Part shown: piece by piece, positions 21,135 through 33,000 of the stretch
Layout of the letters: every line of letters starts with the position of its first letter
How positions within the stretch are numbered: position 1 is the stretch's first letter
From: Cylicocyclus nassatus
Lineage: Eukaryota; Nematoda; Chromadorea; Rhabditida; Strongylidae
Direction of reading: 5' to 3'
Assembly (NCBI GenBank): GCA_958299035.1
Contig: CATQJL010000112.1
Coordinates: 5,192,123 to 5,256,122 of the forward strand
Length of the DNA: 64,000 nucleotides
Notes under the pieces: model-generated
Told to the model about the DNA's origin: nothing
The model's database searches: none
Seen by the model: only the letters and a program-made list of their open reading frames with translations
Made by a program: the position numbers and the translations under genes

Positions 21135-21330
21135 TAGTGCTATAAAAATGTTACTACTGTTTTTGTATTATATGCGTACTCGATATTTTTCTCCAATAAA
21201 CGCTCATAACTTCTCATGCAGGAATGCGCCGCAGATAAGGAAGACAGATTTGAAATCAGCGATCCTCATCTCAAAAGGCCACTTCGACCAACCATCCTTT
21301 CCTTGTCAGTCCATTTCAACTTTACTCCCT
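21135..21330. repeat. Interspersed repeat with ATTTGAAATCAGCG motif
   Basis: The segment CGCTCATAACTTCTCATGCA ... GACAGATTTGAAATCAGCG ... GGCCACTTCGACCAACC also occurs at 41265-41400 and, more diverged, at 51100-51150 (reverse), 51595-51690, 60840-60970, 61390-61510 and 63240-63350. It is non-coding. Confidence 0.6.
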
Positions 21331-21697
21331 AATTAGTGGGTGCCTTCCATGTAAATACAATTGAACGACCATCCTCATACCTCATGATCGAAAACGCATT
21401 GGCATCTGACAGTTCAATAATACAAGTTTAGCTAATGTAGTCCAGTTTTGGATGCTATAATCTCAATATCATTCTTTGTTACGTAGTATAATTTGGTTCT
21501 CAACTGTATTGATTGAGGGTTGCTTGAGATTTTTTACCAGTACTGATTGCAAGTCTTCCCGCAATATGATGTACTTTTCTTCTTTTTCTTTACTGAATAT
21601 TACATAATTTTCCTGTTGTTTCATGATAGGCACACTTTGTGCATTCAAATGTTTATTTATTTATTTATTTATTTATTAAATGCATCGTAAACGTATA

Positions 21698-22811
21698 TTG
21701 TTATATATAAAGCTGAATGTCTGTTTGTCTGTATGTGTGTATGAATGTATGTCTGTATGTACGTATGTTCCGAATAGAAATTTTTATTTTTGAACCGATC
21801 CGGACCAAACTTGGCACACACACACTTCGGGGCGGGGCGGGTGTCATAGCTGACTTTCGCCATCGATCGGTATCGATTTATCAATTTTATCGATTTTTTT
21901 GTAAATTTTGAGCTACGGGGATGGGAGTTGGCATAGTGGGCTAACTAAGCATGCTGATTACGAATGTAGTAAATGTTCAAAAGAATATTCAATACTTTGT
22001 TTTTTTAGAGCCTTGGATTAAAAAAGATGCAAGTTGGTACTTTGTTGTACTAATTCAAGCAAGCTATTCTTTATTTGTCTTCCTCAATCCTGCATCAAAA
22101 TATTTCTCCTGTCATCCGGAACTGGATTTCGGTAAGGGACAAACGAGTGCGCTGATTACAAAATAGCCTCTTCAAAATAATTCGAGTGCTAATGCGACGA
22201 TCAAACGCATTGAAAGAGTGCACTGATCATTTCTATACAATCACAACAATTTTAATTTTTTTGGCGAGGTCTGGATTTGACGATTTTTTGGCGTATTCTG
22301 AAGAATGTTTTATTTATAATACACTTTTGAGATCTCAGGTTCTAAAAGAGCTAGACTAAATTGTTGAATTTTTGCATACATATTGTATATGTGGTAAACA
22401 TATCATGAATACTTTTGGAAACAACCGTTTTTCCAGGTTTTTTTTTGAACTTATTGGGAGGAAATCGTGCACAAAATAGCCTCTTCAAAATAATTCGAGT
22501 GCTAATGCGACGATCAAACGCATTGAAAGAGTGCACTGATCATTTCTATAAAATCACAACACAAATCACAACACAATCACACACAAATCACAACAATCAC
22601 AATCATCAATCAACAAATCGAGTAAGGTGTTGAGCCAGTGGTTCGATTTTTAACAACGGTGGTCCTCGCCAACGGCAAACGAGATGGTTGTCCTCGCTAG
22701 AGGCAACCGAATGGTTGTCCTCGCCAAAGGCAACCGAGATGGTTGTCCTTGCTAAAGGCAACCGAGATGGTTGCGCTTGCCGGAGGCAACCGAGATGGTC
22801 GTCCTCGACTA
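21698..22811 (+). mobile_element. Helitron 5' fragment, second copy, inverted relative to the first
   Basis: It begins near 21698 with GTTATATATAAAGCTGAATG and the CTGT/ATGT microsatellite. It then has one unit of the 120-bp repeat, the AT-rich part, and degenerate minisatellite units (CGAGATGGTTGTCCTCGC...) up to 22811, where a fold-back MITE cuts it. Inside, an ~85-bp segment (ACAAAATAGCCTCTTCAAAA...) is present twice, at 22162-22247 and 22475-22560, with 'ATCACAACAC' slippage repeats after the second. It has no ORF. Confidence 0.65.
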
Positions 22812-23758
22812 TTGGGCTGTTATATAAGTCTTATCACCTTTAACTTTTTACGGCGATAAGTTATGCACCTCATAATCTTTAGAGGGCTACGGGTTACCAT
22901 TCGATAGAGCAAAGCAACCTCTACAATATAGTCTGCAAAAATTCGCACCAGCTCCGACCTACCGTAAGTTTGCATCCAAAAACTGAGTCGTACTAAAGGC
23001 TTAAAAAATCACGAAAAATTCATATCTTTGCTTAAAAAATCCTACGAATCTCCAACTTGCTCATAAAAATTGCACACTATATCGGACACTCACATGTGCT
23101 GTTGCTGTATTTTTTCCTCATCTGGAAATCGAGAAAATGAAAATTTTCTTGTTTTTACTAGAACGGAGCTGTGCTGTTTTTATTCATGTAGCTGTATACT
23201 ACAAGCCTTCAGAAGTATCAGCGTAAATTTTCAGCCTCCCAGAAGCCTTAGTTTTCGAAAATTACCTAATATAGCATTGAACACCCAAATGAAAAAGATA
23301 AATTCGGTATTTTTTTTCGAAAACTAGGGCTTCTGAAAAGGTGAAAATTTACGATTCTACTTCTAAGGGCTTGTAGTATACAGCTACATAAATAAAAACA
23401 GCACAGCTCCGTTTTTGTAAAAACAAGAAATTTTCATTTTCTCGATTTCTAGATGAGAAAAAAATACAGCAACAGCAGATGTGAGTGTATGATATAGTGG
23501 GCAATTTTTGTGAGCAAGTTGTAGATTGGTAGGATTCTTTGAGCAAACATATGAATTTTTCGCGATTTTTTGAGCTTTCAGTACGATTCAGTTTTTGGAT
23601 GCAAATCTACGGTGGGTCGAAGCTGGTAGGAACTTCTGCAAAATATTTTATAAAATTTGCTTTGCTCTATCGAATGGTACCCTGGAGACCTGTTAAGAAT
23701 ATGAGGTGCACTTATCGCCGTAAATTCAAAGTGTAACAAGACTTTTGTAACAACCTAA
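22812..23758. mobile_element. Fold-back mariner-like MITE (947 bp)
   Basis: The left terminus TTGGGCTGTTATATAAGTCT and right terminus ...CAAGACTTTTGTAACAACCTAA are inverted. Arms of more than 400 bp pair (CACCTCATAATCTT near 22870 with the mirror AGAATATGAGGTGC near 23696). It is flanked by TA at 22810-22811 and 23759-23760. It interrupts the Helitron fragment on its left. The TATATAA at its left end is part of the inverted repeat, not a promoter. Confidence 0.75.
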
Positions 23759-23759
23759 T

Positions 23760-25225
23760 ACTTTGGAATACGTGTAGTGAAGAGTCGGAGCAGGCATCTA
23801 CAGTAAAGTGTTGTACTGCATCGATTTGAATCGTTCATTTGAGCATAAAATATTCAAAACATATCTATTTGAGAATATCTTGCGGCGATAATGGTATACC
23901 ATCCTCACCGTGAAAGAGTGATTGCAGTAATTAATGCAGTCAATCAACCTTAGACTCGTAGAATCCCTTTCATAGCCTTTGTACACGTATATGGAATACG
24001 GATAGATTTCAAAGTATGTTATGGGAAAATTAGGCACTCAAACTAAATACATTTTTGTATTTATATTCACGCTGATGTAGCTAACATAGACCTATACTTC
24101 TATGTATACTTGCTTTTTCCTAAGCTTTTTTCTAATTATATGCTTCTTGATTCTGAAAAATTGTTTGGTTTACTGCATTTCCTATCATGAAATACCCAAG
24201 GAAATGGTAGTAAGGAATACTTTTTTGTTTCAATACACGTCACTTTTTTTTATCAAAGCACTAACTTGTTTTGATACTCCTTCAGCACTGCACAGACTGA
24301 AATATGTAGATTTGTTTGTTTAGTCTTTAGAGTACGTTGCGGTGAGAATTTGGATCCAGACTTTTTTCTAAATTTTTATTCTGGGTCGTGAAGCATTTTG
24401 GATAATGCAAGCCTACTGGCGGACGAAGGCGCCGCAGCAACTTTAAGGTGGTGTCTGGGCAAAGTTGAGCGGGTGTGGGGTTTAGACAATGTAGCAGCGT
24501 ATGGACGACTATTCTTCGGACGCGCCATTCCAAAAGACGCTAGCTATTGCTCGGCAAGAAGGCTTTCGCTTTAGAGAAGAAGCTTTCCCTCGCAGAGTAG
24601 CTGCGCTAGAGTACGCATGCCGCTAATGTTGAGGTCATAGGGTCCCACAGCGACTCTGCGTTTCAGCCTTGGCAAGACCTTTCACCTCGCACACATCCCA
24701 GCTGAAGGCTTCGAAAGAATCTATTCTCTTTTTTGTTTGTTGGTTTGTTGGTTTCTTAGCGTGACGCATAAGTTTAAGTAAACAGAAAACAAATGACTGA
24801 GTTTCTGTTGAACATCCGCAAGCGGGCTTGAGGACAGCTACCGTGAACCCTATGCATTTTGCGCCTTAGGGAAAACAGAACCGCGTTTGCACTGAACTTT
24901 GCGTGTTCGTCCGGCCTAAGTCTTTGAAGAGACCTTTCACACTGCAAAAATTCAACTGTTGATGTTGTGTATACTTTGAGGCCACAACTGTAATGTAGCT
25001 AGATTGGCTTTTTGCTAACAACAGTGTTATAAAGCTTCAAAACTCATGAACTTGTACAATCACGATTGCGATGCTATGGGCAAATATCATTACACAGCCA
25101 TTATGAGAGATCCAAGACCAAGTGTTTACCTTCAAATCAAACAGTGTACATATTTTCAAGCCATATATTTGCGATGGTTTATTGCTCAATTCTGATGGTA
25201 AGGAACAGGGAGGAGAAAATTTCTA
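23760..25225. other. Mostly unrecognised; one weak coding-like stretch
   Basis: An open stretch on + at 24392-24574 (60 codons, containing LLADEGAAATLRWCLGKV) has a protein-like, GC-richer composition but no ATG near its start and no family I recognise. It could be an exon fragment or a pseudogene. The rest is AT-rich without visible features. Confidence 0.3.
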
Positions 25226-25230
25226 GAAAG

Positions 25231-25236
25231 TTTATT
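25231..25236 (-). terminator. Polyadenylation signal of saposin-like gene
   Basis: AATAAA on the minus strand, 23 bases after the TAG at 25262-25260. Confidence 0.6.
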
Positions 25237-25259
25237 GTACGTTTTGACTAAACTTCCTT

Positions 25260-28200
25260 CTAGTAGGGGTAGGGGCACAAATCGAGGGCTTTGGCAGCGC
25301 ATATTTTCTGCGGTTCAAGATGTTCCTGGAAGAAGAAGTACGGGAATTTGATGCACTGTTTTTGCTTCACTAACGTTTGATTTGCTTTTTCCTTTGCGCG
25401 TTTCATTAGAAAAATGTCCAACCTTACCTTCGTCTTCTCAAGTATAAACGGCATATTTTTCTTCAATGTATCGCATGTGCCTATGTACATCCCAGCGCGC
25501 TTTTTGCAGTATTCGTCAAACATCTAAAATTTGCATTATCTCGTTGCCTCAAATTTTCTACAAAAAATGTTTTAATCCAATGCTGCAATCAAAGCAAAGC
25601 AAAAAAAAGCCGTCTTGATTGAATCTGCCGAACATTTCCACATAATGCATAAAGGGGTCTTATTGTCAGGACAGTGCTCAAGTTTCATTCAAAAAGTCCT
25701 CTCCTATTCCGAGAAAACTAAGCTCAAAGTGGCGCGCCAAGCGCATTTCTGCTCGCGGTGGACGACCTGTCGGTTTCCTATCGTGTCTCAATCTTTCTAG
25801 GAAATGCCTTTCTTTTTTACATGTGCTGCGACCGAAACCAAAATAGACTAGGTCAGCTCATCTGCTTTGCTTTACGGGTTCTTCGAACAACGGAGTTTAT
25901 TGGATTTCTTAACGATTTGAGCCCCTAGGATTATGCAGTGTTGAAAAGACTTGTAAACTGCAATAATCCCAAAAATCAAAATCTGGTACAACATCGTTTT
26001 TGAGGCGGCGACTGTACTAGCAACAGTTGACAGTTTCAAAGGCAAATGTAAAACGAACATGGACTTCCTATGTCGATCTGGTTGAGAGACCTTAGCAAAG
26101 CCATTGCGAACGGTATCAACTTCCTTTCTAGTCAAAGCAAAAGCTAATCAATCGAAAGCAGAGGTGCGATAGGTGGAGCCGGGCCCCCCAAAAGTGAAGG
26201 TGGTTCCAGTTACCACTGGCCAGCAAAAGTGAAGGTGGTAGTGCCGGACACTCACCTCTCAAAAACGTTGACCGGGGGTGGGGGGGGGTAGAGAGGGGGG
26301 GGGAGTACAGGACGGACTTTGGGTTTGGGTTTTTTGGTTTTTTTTGGTTTGGGTTTTTTCGGACTTTTTGGGTATTGATTTTTTCTGCTGAAATTGAAAA
26401 AAAGGAAATTGAGCAAAACGAAGCAAAAGAAAGTATCGAGAGCATACTCTATGTAGTCTATTTTTAGGAAGTCGCCGTCGCCTACTGCGAGCACCTGGAG
26501 GCCATCACCGGCATGGACGCATATACGCCTCAGCACTTTCTACGATGGAGCAAAGCTTCATGATGACTTCGGATAACTGAAGGGCTCTAACCCAACGGTC
26601 CTCCTTAGGGCCAATAAGTGTGACCCAGCGGCCTTTAGGGCCACAAATACGATGAGTACAACTGCATAAATATTTTAAATAAAGGTGTTAATGAGATAGT
26701 TTATTTGTGAGCGATACTCGGCTAGACTTTGTGTGCTTCATCAAGTACATTTTATTATGACGTACTGCGAAGAAAGTAGGTAGATCCAGGCAGTAACCGC
26801 CGGCAGCCAGAATTTCGAATGATAAGATAATGAAAAATCGTGAAAAATCATTTCACTGTTACAAATCTGCTGGCTGAAGACCTCCGCAGTTGCGGCTTCG
26901 TAGGTTTTCAAGGATAAGTGTTGTTCTACCAGATAGTGAAAAAATTGATTTGAGGAGTGGCCGCCGAGAACGAGAATTTTGAAAAACCTCAAAAATCTTC
27001 TCAATTTTAAGTTGCTTAGTGACAGCTGACAATTAAACTCATATAAATCTTGAATGTGAAAGTGTGTGATGTTGCGACTTCATAGGTTTTGTAAAGTGAG
27101 GTTTGCCCTGTCAGAATATGTCTTAGCTGTACCGATCCATTGAAACATCGCCGAGATCCAGGCTCTCAAAAAGGCAGGTAAAAAACCGTTTTTCAGCTCA
27201 CAACTTCTGCAGAACTGCATGAGTCATGTTGCGACTTCATAGGTTAGATTTTCCTCTTCAAGAGCTTTCAGATGATATATAATTTGTGGGGGATTCAATG
27301 TTTCTTGCGGCTCTAACCCGGGGTGGAGTACCTCTCTTCACTAATTCTCCACTGGCGGCCTCCCGCCAATACATTAAAATGGGCGGGGTGGAGAATTAGT
27401 GAAGAGAGGTAGTCCACCCCGGGCATATGCCGTGGGAGGCGTGAATCCCCCACATATTATATATCATCTGAAAGCTCTTGAAGAGGAGAATCCAACTTAT
27501 GAAGACGCAAACGAATTATGCAATTCTAAATAAGTTATGAGCTGGAAAGCGGTTTTTTACCTGCTTTTTTAAGAGCCTGTATTTCGGTGATGTTTCAATG
27601 GAATGTACAGCTGAGACATATTCTGGCAGAGCAAACCTTACCCTACAAAACCTATGAAGTCGCAGCATTACACACCTTCAAAGTCCGGATTTATAAGAGT
27701 TCAAATGTCAGTTGTCATTAAGCGACCTAAAATTGAGAAGATTTTTAAGGTTTTTCAAAATTCTCGTTCTCGGCGGCCACTCCTCAAATCAAACTAATTC
27801 TTTCACTATCTGGTAGAAAAACACCTTCCCTTCAAAACCTATGAAGTTGCAACTGGAGGTCTTCAGCCCGCAGATTTGTAACAGTGGAATGATTTTTCAC
27901 GATTTTTCATTATTTTATCATTCGAAATTCTGGTTCTCGGCGGTTACTGCCTGGATCGACCTACTACATAGATATATGCTCTTAATACTTTCTTTTACAT
28001 CCCTTTTGCTTATTTTCTTCTTTTGAGCTTTAGCAAAAAACATTTTCAAACCCAAAAGTGAAGGTGGTCACCCTGTACCAGCTCAAAAGTGAAGGTAGGC
28101 GGAGAATCGGCTCCGACTATCGCACCTCTGATCGAAAGCCTTGAACGGTCAAGATACGATCCAAGCTGGAGTTTAGATATAAATTAGTGTTAGGGTATCA

Positions 28201-28537
28201 TAAAGCTGCCCTTCATGCAATGGTTGAGCTACGGCCTTTCATTCAGTTAATTTAAGAGTTTTAAGTACCCAGATATGCTTTAACTCTACTTCTAACATTT
28301 TGAAGCTCATTCCAGCATGTAAAAAAATTAAGGGATTGTGCTGTATTCGATATTATGTTTTGCACTGATTTCGAGAAATCAAAAGCGAATTACCTTATCA
28401 AGATTCTTAGTTGTTATGCGCTTTTCCAAGTAGTCAATCGAATCCTTGCAGATGTCGCATCCGGGTAGATCAAACTCCCATTTCACATCCCCTTCAGCAA
28501 GTGCGATTATTGCCAATATTGCGAGCAAAAGTTTCAT
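25260..28537 (-). CDS. Secreted saposin-like protein (SapB domain, caenopore type)
   Basis: Three exons on the minus strand: 28537-28394, 25523-25428, 25325-25260, all joining in phase 0 with GT-AG introns. They give 101 residues. Residues 1-16 (MKLLLAILAIIALAEG) are a signal peptide. The mature part is one saposin B domain with the six expected cysteines at 27, 30, 54, 65, 89 and 97, spaced as in saposins (C1-C6, C2-C5, C3-C4 pairing by family knowledge). Such single-domain nematode proteins bind or permeabilise membranes, often as antibacterial effectors in the gut; this role is inferred. Upstream, an AGATAAG GATA site at 28627-28633 fits intestinal expression (inference). Intron 1 (2870 bases) holds a complete hAT element at 26159-28130, and the gene is otherwise intact. 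Confidence 0.85.
26159..28130. mobile_element. hAT element in saposin intron 1, with long internal palindrome (1972 bp)
   Basis: A perfect 14-bp terminal inverted repeat CAGAGGTGCGATAG lies at 26159 and as CTATCGCACCTCTG ending at 28130. It is flanked by an exact 8-bp duplication ATCGAAAG (26151-26158, 28131-28138). AAAAGTGAAGGTGGT-like subterminal motifs lie near 26190, 26226, 28053 and 28084. Between about 26735 and 27970 the element is a giant inverted repeat, ~600 bp per arm, centred near 27360. The palindrome may be a second fold-back element that inserted in the hAT. It encodes no transposase. Confidence 0.93.
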
Positions 28538-28867
28538 GGCTTTCAGAAAGAGTTACTGTCTGAAAGGGTACCATTGAAGCTTTATGAATATGCAGAATGA
28601 TGTCCTATATGAAGAACATACTATGTAGATAAGCACAGTATTCTGATTCTGGTCAAGTTAAATAGGGACAGACATAATATGATAATGTCTTATGACAAAA
28701 ATGAAAACCTTTTGTGGAATGATGTCAAGCAATGATACAAAAAACGACGCGAAATCTGAATTCGTTGTCAGCAACATTGAGGACATTCATGTAATAAGAC
28801 AAGGAGCATTATGCAACGTAGAAGGCAGTAGTTTGGGCAAAGGCTATCTGCCAAAAATCACTAGATC

Positions 28868-29215
28868 AAAGGCAGTGGCTCGACAAATTGTAACCTAACC
28901 AAATTCTCCCTTACCTGGAGTTATTCAATACGCTGATCCCGAAAATCTACTTAAGAATGCTTGACGGCGAGAAGTTTTCTGATGCCCTTCGCTTCAAAAT
29001 GGACGAGTGTGGCTAAAGACGCTGAATCGTTGCAGGACTCAATGGCTACAGCATTGCGGCGGGTAACCTTCAATGGTGAGAGGGGGTTTGCCAACTCCTC
29101 CGAGCGCGTGTAGGATTGGCTTGCGCGTGTAAGTTTAAAGGCAATTTTCTCGGCAGAGAAGGCATGCTGTGCGATCGGGACTGCACTGTTTTCATACGTG
29201 GGTGATAAGCAACTA
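28868..29215. mobile_element. Truncated MITE of the AAAGGCAGT family
   Basis: It starts AAAGGCAGTGGCTCGACAAA and is similar to 37491-37840 over about 340 bases (for example GAAGGCATGCTGTGCGATCG against the related GAAAGCATGCTTTGCAACCG). Its other end is missing where Helitron sequence begins at about 29216. Confidence 0.65.
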
Positions 29216-30058
29216 TAGAAGCCTGTTGGCTTCTCGGTACTCGAGGTATAGCCGTTGGCTTCTCAGTACTGGAGAAATAGGAGCGTTTAGGCTTTATCGC
29301 TTGGTCCCCAGATTCTCAGATCTTCGGTCCTCGCTTGGTACCCAGAGCTCTTGGTGATTCAGTGGCCGCCGGCTAGCAGAGGTGAGTGACCGACAATGCC
29401 GAGTTCGGCCGCCTTATATATCCCTCGAAAGGGGCGGGGCCGGCTGTGATTGGTCACACCAACTCGGAAGGGGCGGATAGATTTTGTATGGAAAGCCTAT
29501 GCCTAACCACACGAATTGACCGTCCTCTGCCCCTCCCGCCGGGGTATATAAGGCAAGGCTATACAAAGCGCTGCGGCTCCAGTCATTTCTGATGGTTGCC
29601 TCATGCCGGACGGTTGCCTCTCGAGGGCCCAATGCTTGCGGCTGCCTCAGTGGAGGATAACCATCTAGGTTGCCTCTGGCGATGACACCATCGTGGCCTC
29701 TGGCAAGGACGACCATCTCGGTTGCCTCTGGCGAGGACAACCATCTCGGTTGTCTCCGGCGAGGACAACCATCTCGGTTACTTTTGGCTAGGGCAACCAA
29801 CGGTTGAACCGACGGAAGCGTACGCATATATCAATACTCGGTGAAACAGGAATCTTCAGAGAAAAATCAAAAATGCCTGTTTCTCGTCCCAGAGACATCC
29901 TGGGACCTTGCGTCAAAAATATGCACATGCTAACTTTAACGGCCAGCGCTACTACGCAAATATTTTTTCCCTTCTCATTCCGACGCCAGCATGATTTTCT
30001 CCCAATAAGTTCAAAAAAAAACCCTGGAAAAACGGTTGTTTCCGAAAATATTCATGGT
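29216..30058 (-). mobile_element. Helitron internal fragment, third copy
   Basis: It matches the first Helitron from about position 320 to 1905, but the minisatellites are short and diverged. The two opposed TATA boxes (29414-29420 reading minus, 29545-29550 reading plus), GC box and CCAAT box are kept. It is cut on the right at 30059 by the Penelope-like element. It has no TC terminus and no ORF. Confidence 0.75.
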
Positions 30059-33000
30059 ATAATTTCCATGTTCCGTAATCATTAAACCTGGGCATGATCG
30101 TAAGTGTCGAATATTGTTGTGCCGAACAGGTTGTTAGGTGGTCCTTTTATTGTCAGTACTCTTCGGCCTTACGTTTCGACGCTTTCGTCTTCATCAGAGG
30201 CCTGGAATGGTTCAAAGCTTCATCCGTAACTCCAGCCCATCAAACGTCTCTACCAGCCCTTGCCAGTTTTCGGCGCTTCCCCCAATCTAGTGCTATAAGA
30301 ATTGTGCTGGCAAAAGACATACCAGGGAACCACCGCTTCGTTAGATGTCCGTGCCGGATGTAGATGTTCGCGACGGACGACTGAGCTATACTGAGGGATG
30401 TCACATAAACAGTTATAGCTCACATAATGATAAAAACGGAAGGAAATCAGCGGTTATGGATAAGCACTCGTTTTTGTTGTTCATTTCTGGATTCTTTGCA
30501 GAAATCCAGAACGATTCTAAGGCTTTCCTAGCCGAGATCTCTTTTTCAAGTGTTAGAATTGTGACTTTGATATCAAAGTCATCTCCACCATGCAATTCGT
30601 GCCTATGTCTGCCAAGCGGCGAAGCCAAATTCTTACGCCTTTTATCTGACAAATGCTCTTTGATGCGAATGCCGAGTGTTCTTCCTGTTTCCCCAATATA
30701 GCGAGCATTACATTTCAGACATTCAAGCTGATACACCACTCCCATCTTCGCGCAGTCACCCATTCTGCCGTGCGGGCATATCATGCATTGCTCCGTATTG
30801 CAGTATTGATCGTAGAGCCTGTTACGTACGAGCTGTTTTTTGATATTATCATTGGGAATGTTCACTAACATAATATCATCTTGCAGCTGCGCACGAACGA
30901 TGCATTTCTGTATGGCCGCGCTGATCTTATCAGAAATGAATGGCAAGCAAAGTGGAAGTTTGTCATCAGCCCGAATGTTGTTGCCATTTCTCCGATGGTG
31001 AATGTGCGGTGAAGAATGGTAACCGTTACTGCAAGCTATTTGGGTAGCCAGTCTTCGTGACTCGCATCGCTCCTCTTCTCCGTTGCACATCTGCATCGCG
31101 GTTCTAAACATATTACCAATGACAGCACGCTTTACAGAAGCAGGATGTGCAGATTTTACGTTGATGAGGATATTTTTGGAGCTTTCCTTGCGATACCATT
31201 TGACTCTTACAATGCCAGCGGTCACCTTTACTTGAGCATTGAGATAAGGCAGCCATCCATCGCGAGGTATCTCACGTGTGAGCTTGATGCACTGTGATTG
31301 CTGGTTAAGAATTCTGAAACACTCGTCCATCTCGGACTGTGTTGAAGTTGCAACACAGCAATCATCGATGTAACGACAGTACATCAGTGGCATACGTGCT
31401 AGGACTGGCTCTTCAATTCTGCTCATAAAGCATATGGCGAGAATTGGTGCTAGCCTTTGGCCCATAGCTAATCCACGTATCTGGGAGTAATAAGTCCCAG
31501 ACCATCTAAAGATGTTGCATTTTAGACATTCTTTCACTAGGGCCATCGTATGCGCTTTGCTAAGTCCAAACATGTTCATTGTATCAGCATGCTTATCCAA
31601 CATTTCCGATAACGCTTGCAGAGCCTGGTCATTCTGCACATTAGTGTAAAGAGACGTTACATCAAACGACTCAATTACCGTGCTCGAATCAAACTTAGCG
31701 TTTCGAAGCTGTTCCACAAACTCGTGTGCATTGGATAAGTGTGCTGGTACCTTCGTTAGCAGCTGGCTCACGATCTTATTTAGGTACCATGAAATCCTAT
31801 CGGTGGGGCCGCCTACGCAACTGATAATTGGTCTAATTTTGTAAGTTGCCGCTGACATTGAGTTCATTTCGTGCTCGGAAAGCTTATGGGTCTTCAAAAG
31901 GCTGTAAAAAACTGGACATGATGGATTTGTCACTTTCAATCTGCTTATGAGACTATCAGCAAGTCCGGCAGATTTGGCAATCGTAATCCATGCGTCACTA
32001 AGTTTTTTACATTGGGCTCGATATTCTTTTTCAGAGACCACTGCATACGTTGTAGCGTCTGCGAGGTGGGCTGCAGTTATTTTACGATCCAGTTCCTGCG
32101 GCATTATTACAAATTCGCCTCCCTTGTCGCTTACTGATAGACGTACAGAACCATTCGAGATGAGTTCACGGATCTCCTTGAAACCTTGCCACTGATTTCG
32201 TGAAAGGTTGCTTTGGCGCTCTCGTTCTGACTTGGTCAAGACTTCTAAGACACCAGAGCATAAGAGCCGGAACTTCATGTCTACACAAAAATTTGGTTCA
32301 GGTTGTCTATAGAAGGACGACGGGAATGGGATCGTCAGTAAAGTTCTTTGTTCGTTAGCAGCAGAATGACGTTGAACACTCGCGCGCTTGGCTTTCAATC
32401 GAAGTAAATCCCTAAGCTTGTGCAAACCTCCTACTACCTTTCGGTAGAGTCCAGCATTGATGTTCTGTGCAGGGGAGAACGAAGGACCTAGGCTAAGAAG
32501 CTCAATGATATTTGAAGACACTTGAGCGTTTCCAACAACCGTGACCCTTCCCGTTTTTTCATTGCATGATGAGAGATGTTCGGGGCGGTGATAGGCACTG
32601 GAGCTTTTGTCAAGCAAACAATTTTTATGGCATTCGTTCGAGAGTCGGTCGTACTTTGCAATGAGCCTAGTTTTAACATTAGACCGGATCGAATCACAGA
32701 TTGACTTCGAACCATCCTTAATTTTCCTCCAAGTCTGACTAGGCAAGAGACGTTCACAAGCCTTCTCTTTACAATTACATTTCAATAGGATAGAGTACAA
32801 CATTCTGCGTTTCTCGACAATGATAACGTTCAAAATAGAATGATAAATCTTCTTGATTTTCGCATCATTCTCATCGAGACAGCAGGTATATCCTATTTTC
32901 TTCGCTTCGATGAACTTGGGAACGATGTTATGTCTCTTGCATCGTTGGAGGAACAATAAGGACTGGCGAATTGCTACCGCTTTTTGCCGAAGCGATAGCG

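Noticed and set aside
22810..22835. TATA box equivalent to the Helitron promoter in the inverted copy
   Set aside because: The TATATAA here belongs to the inverted terminus of the MITE at 22812-23758, which replaced the promoter part.
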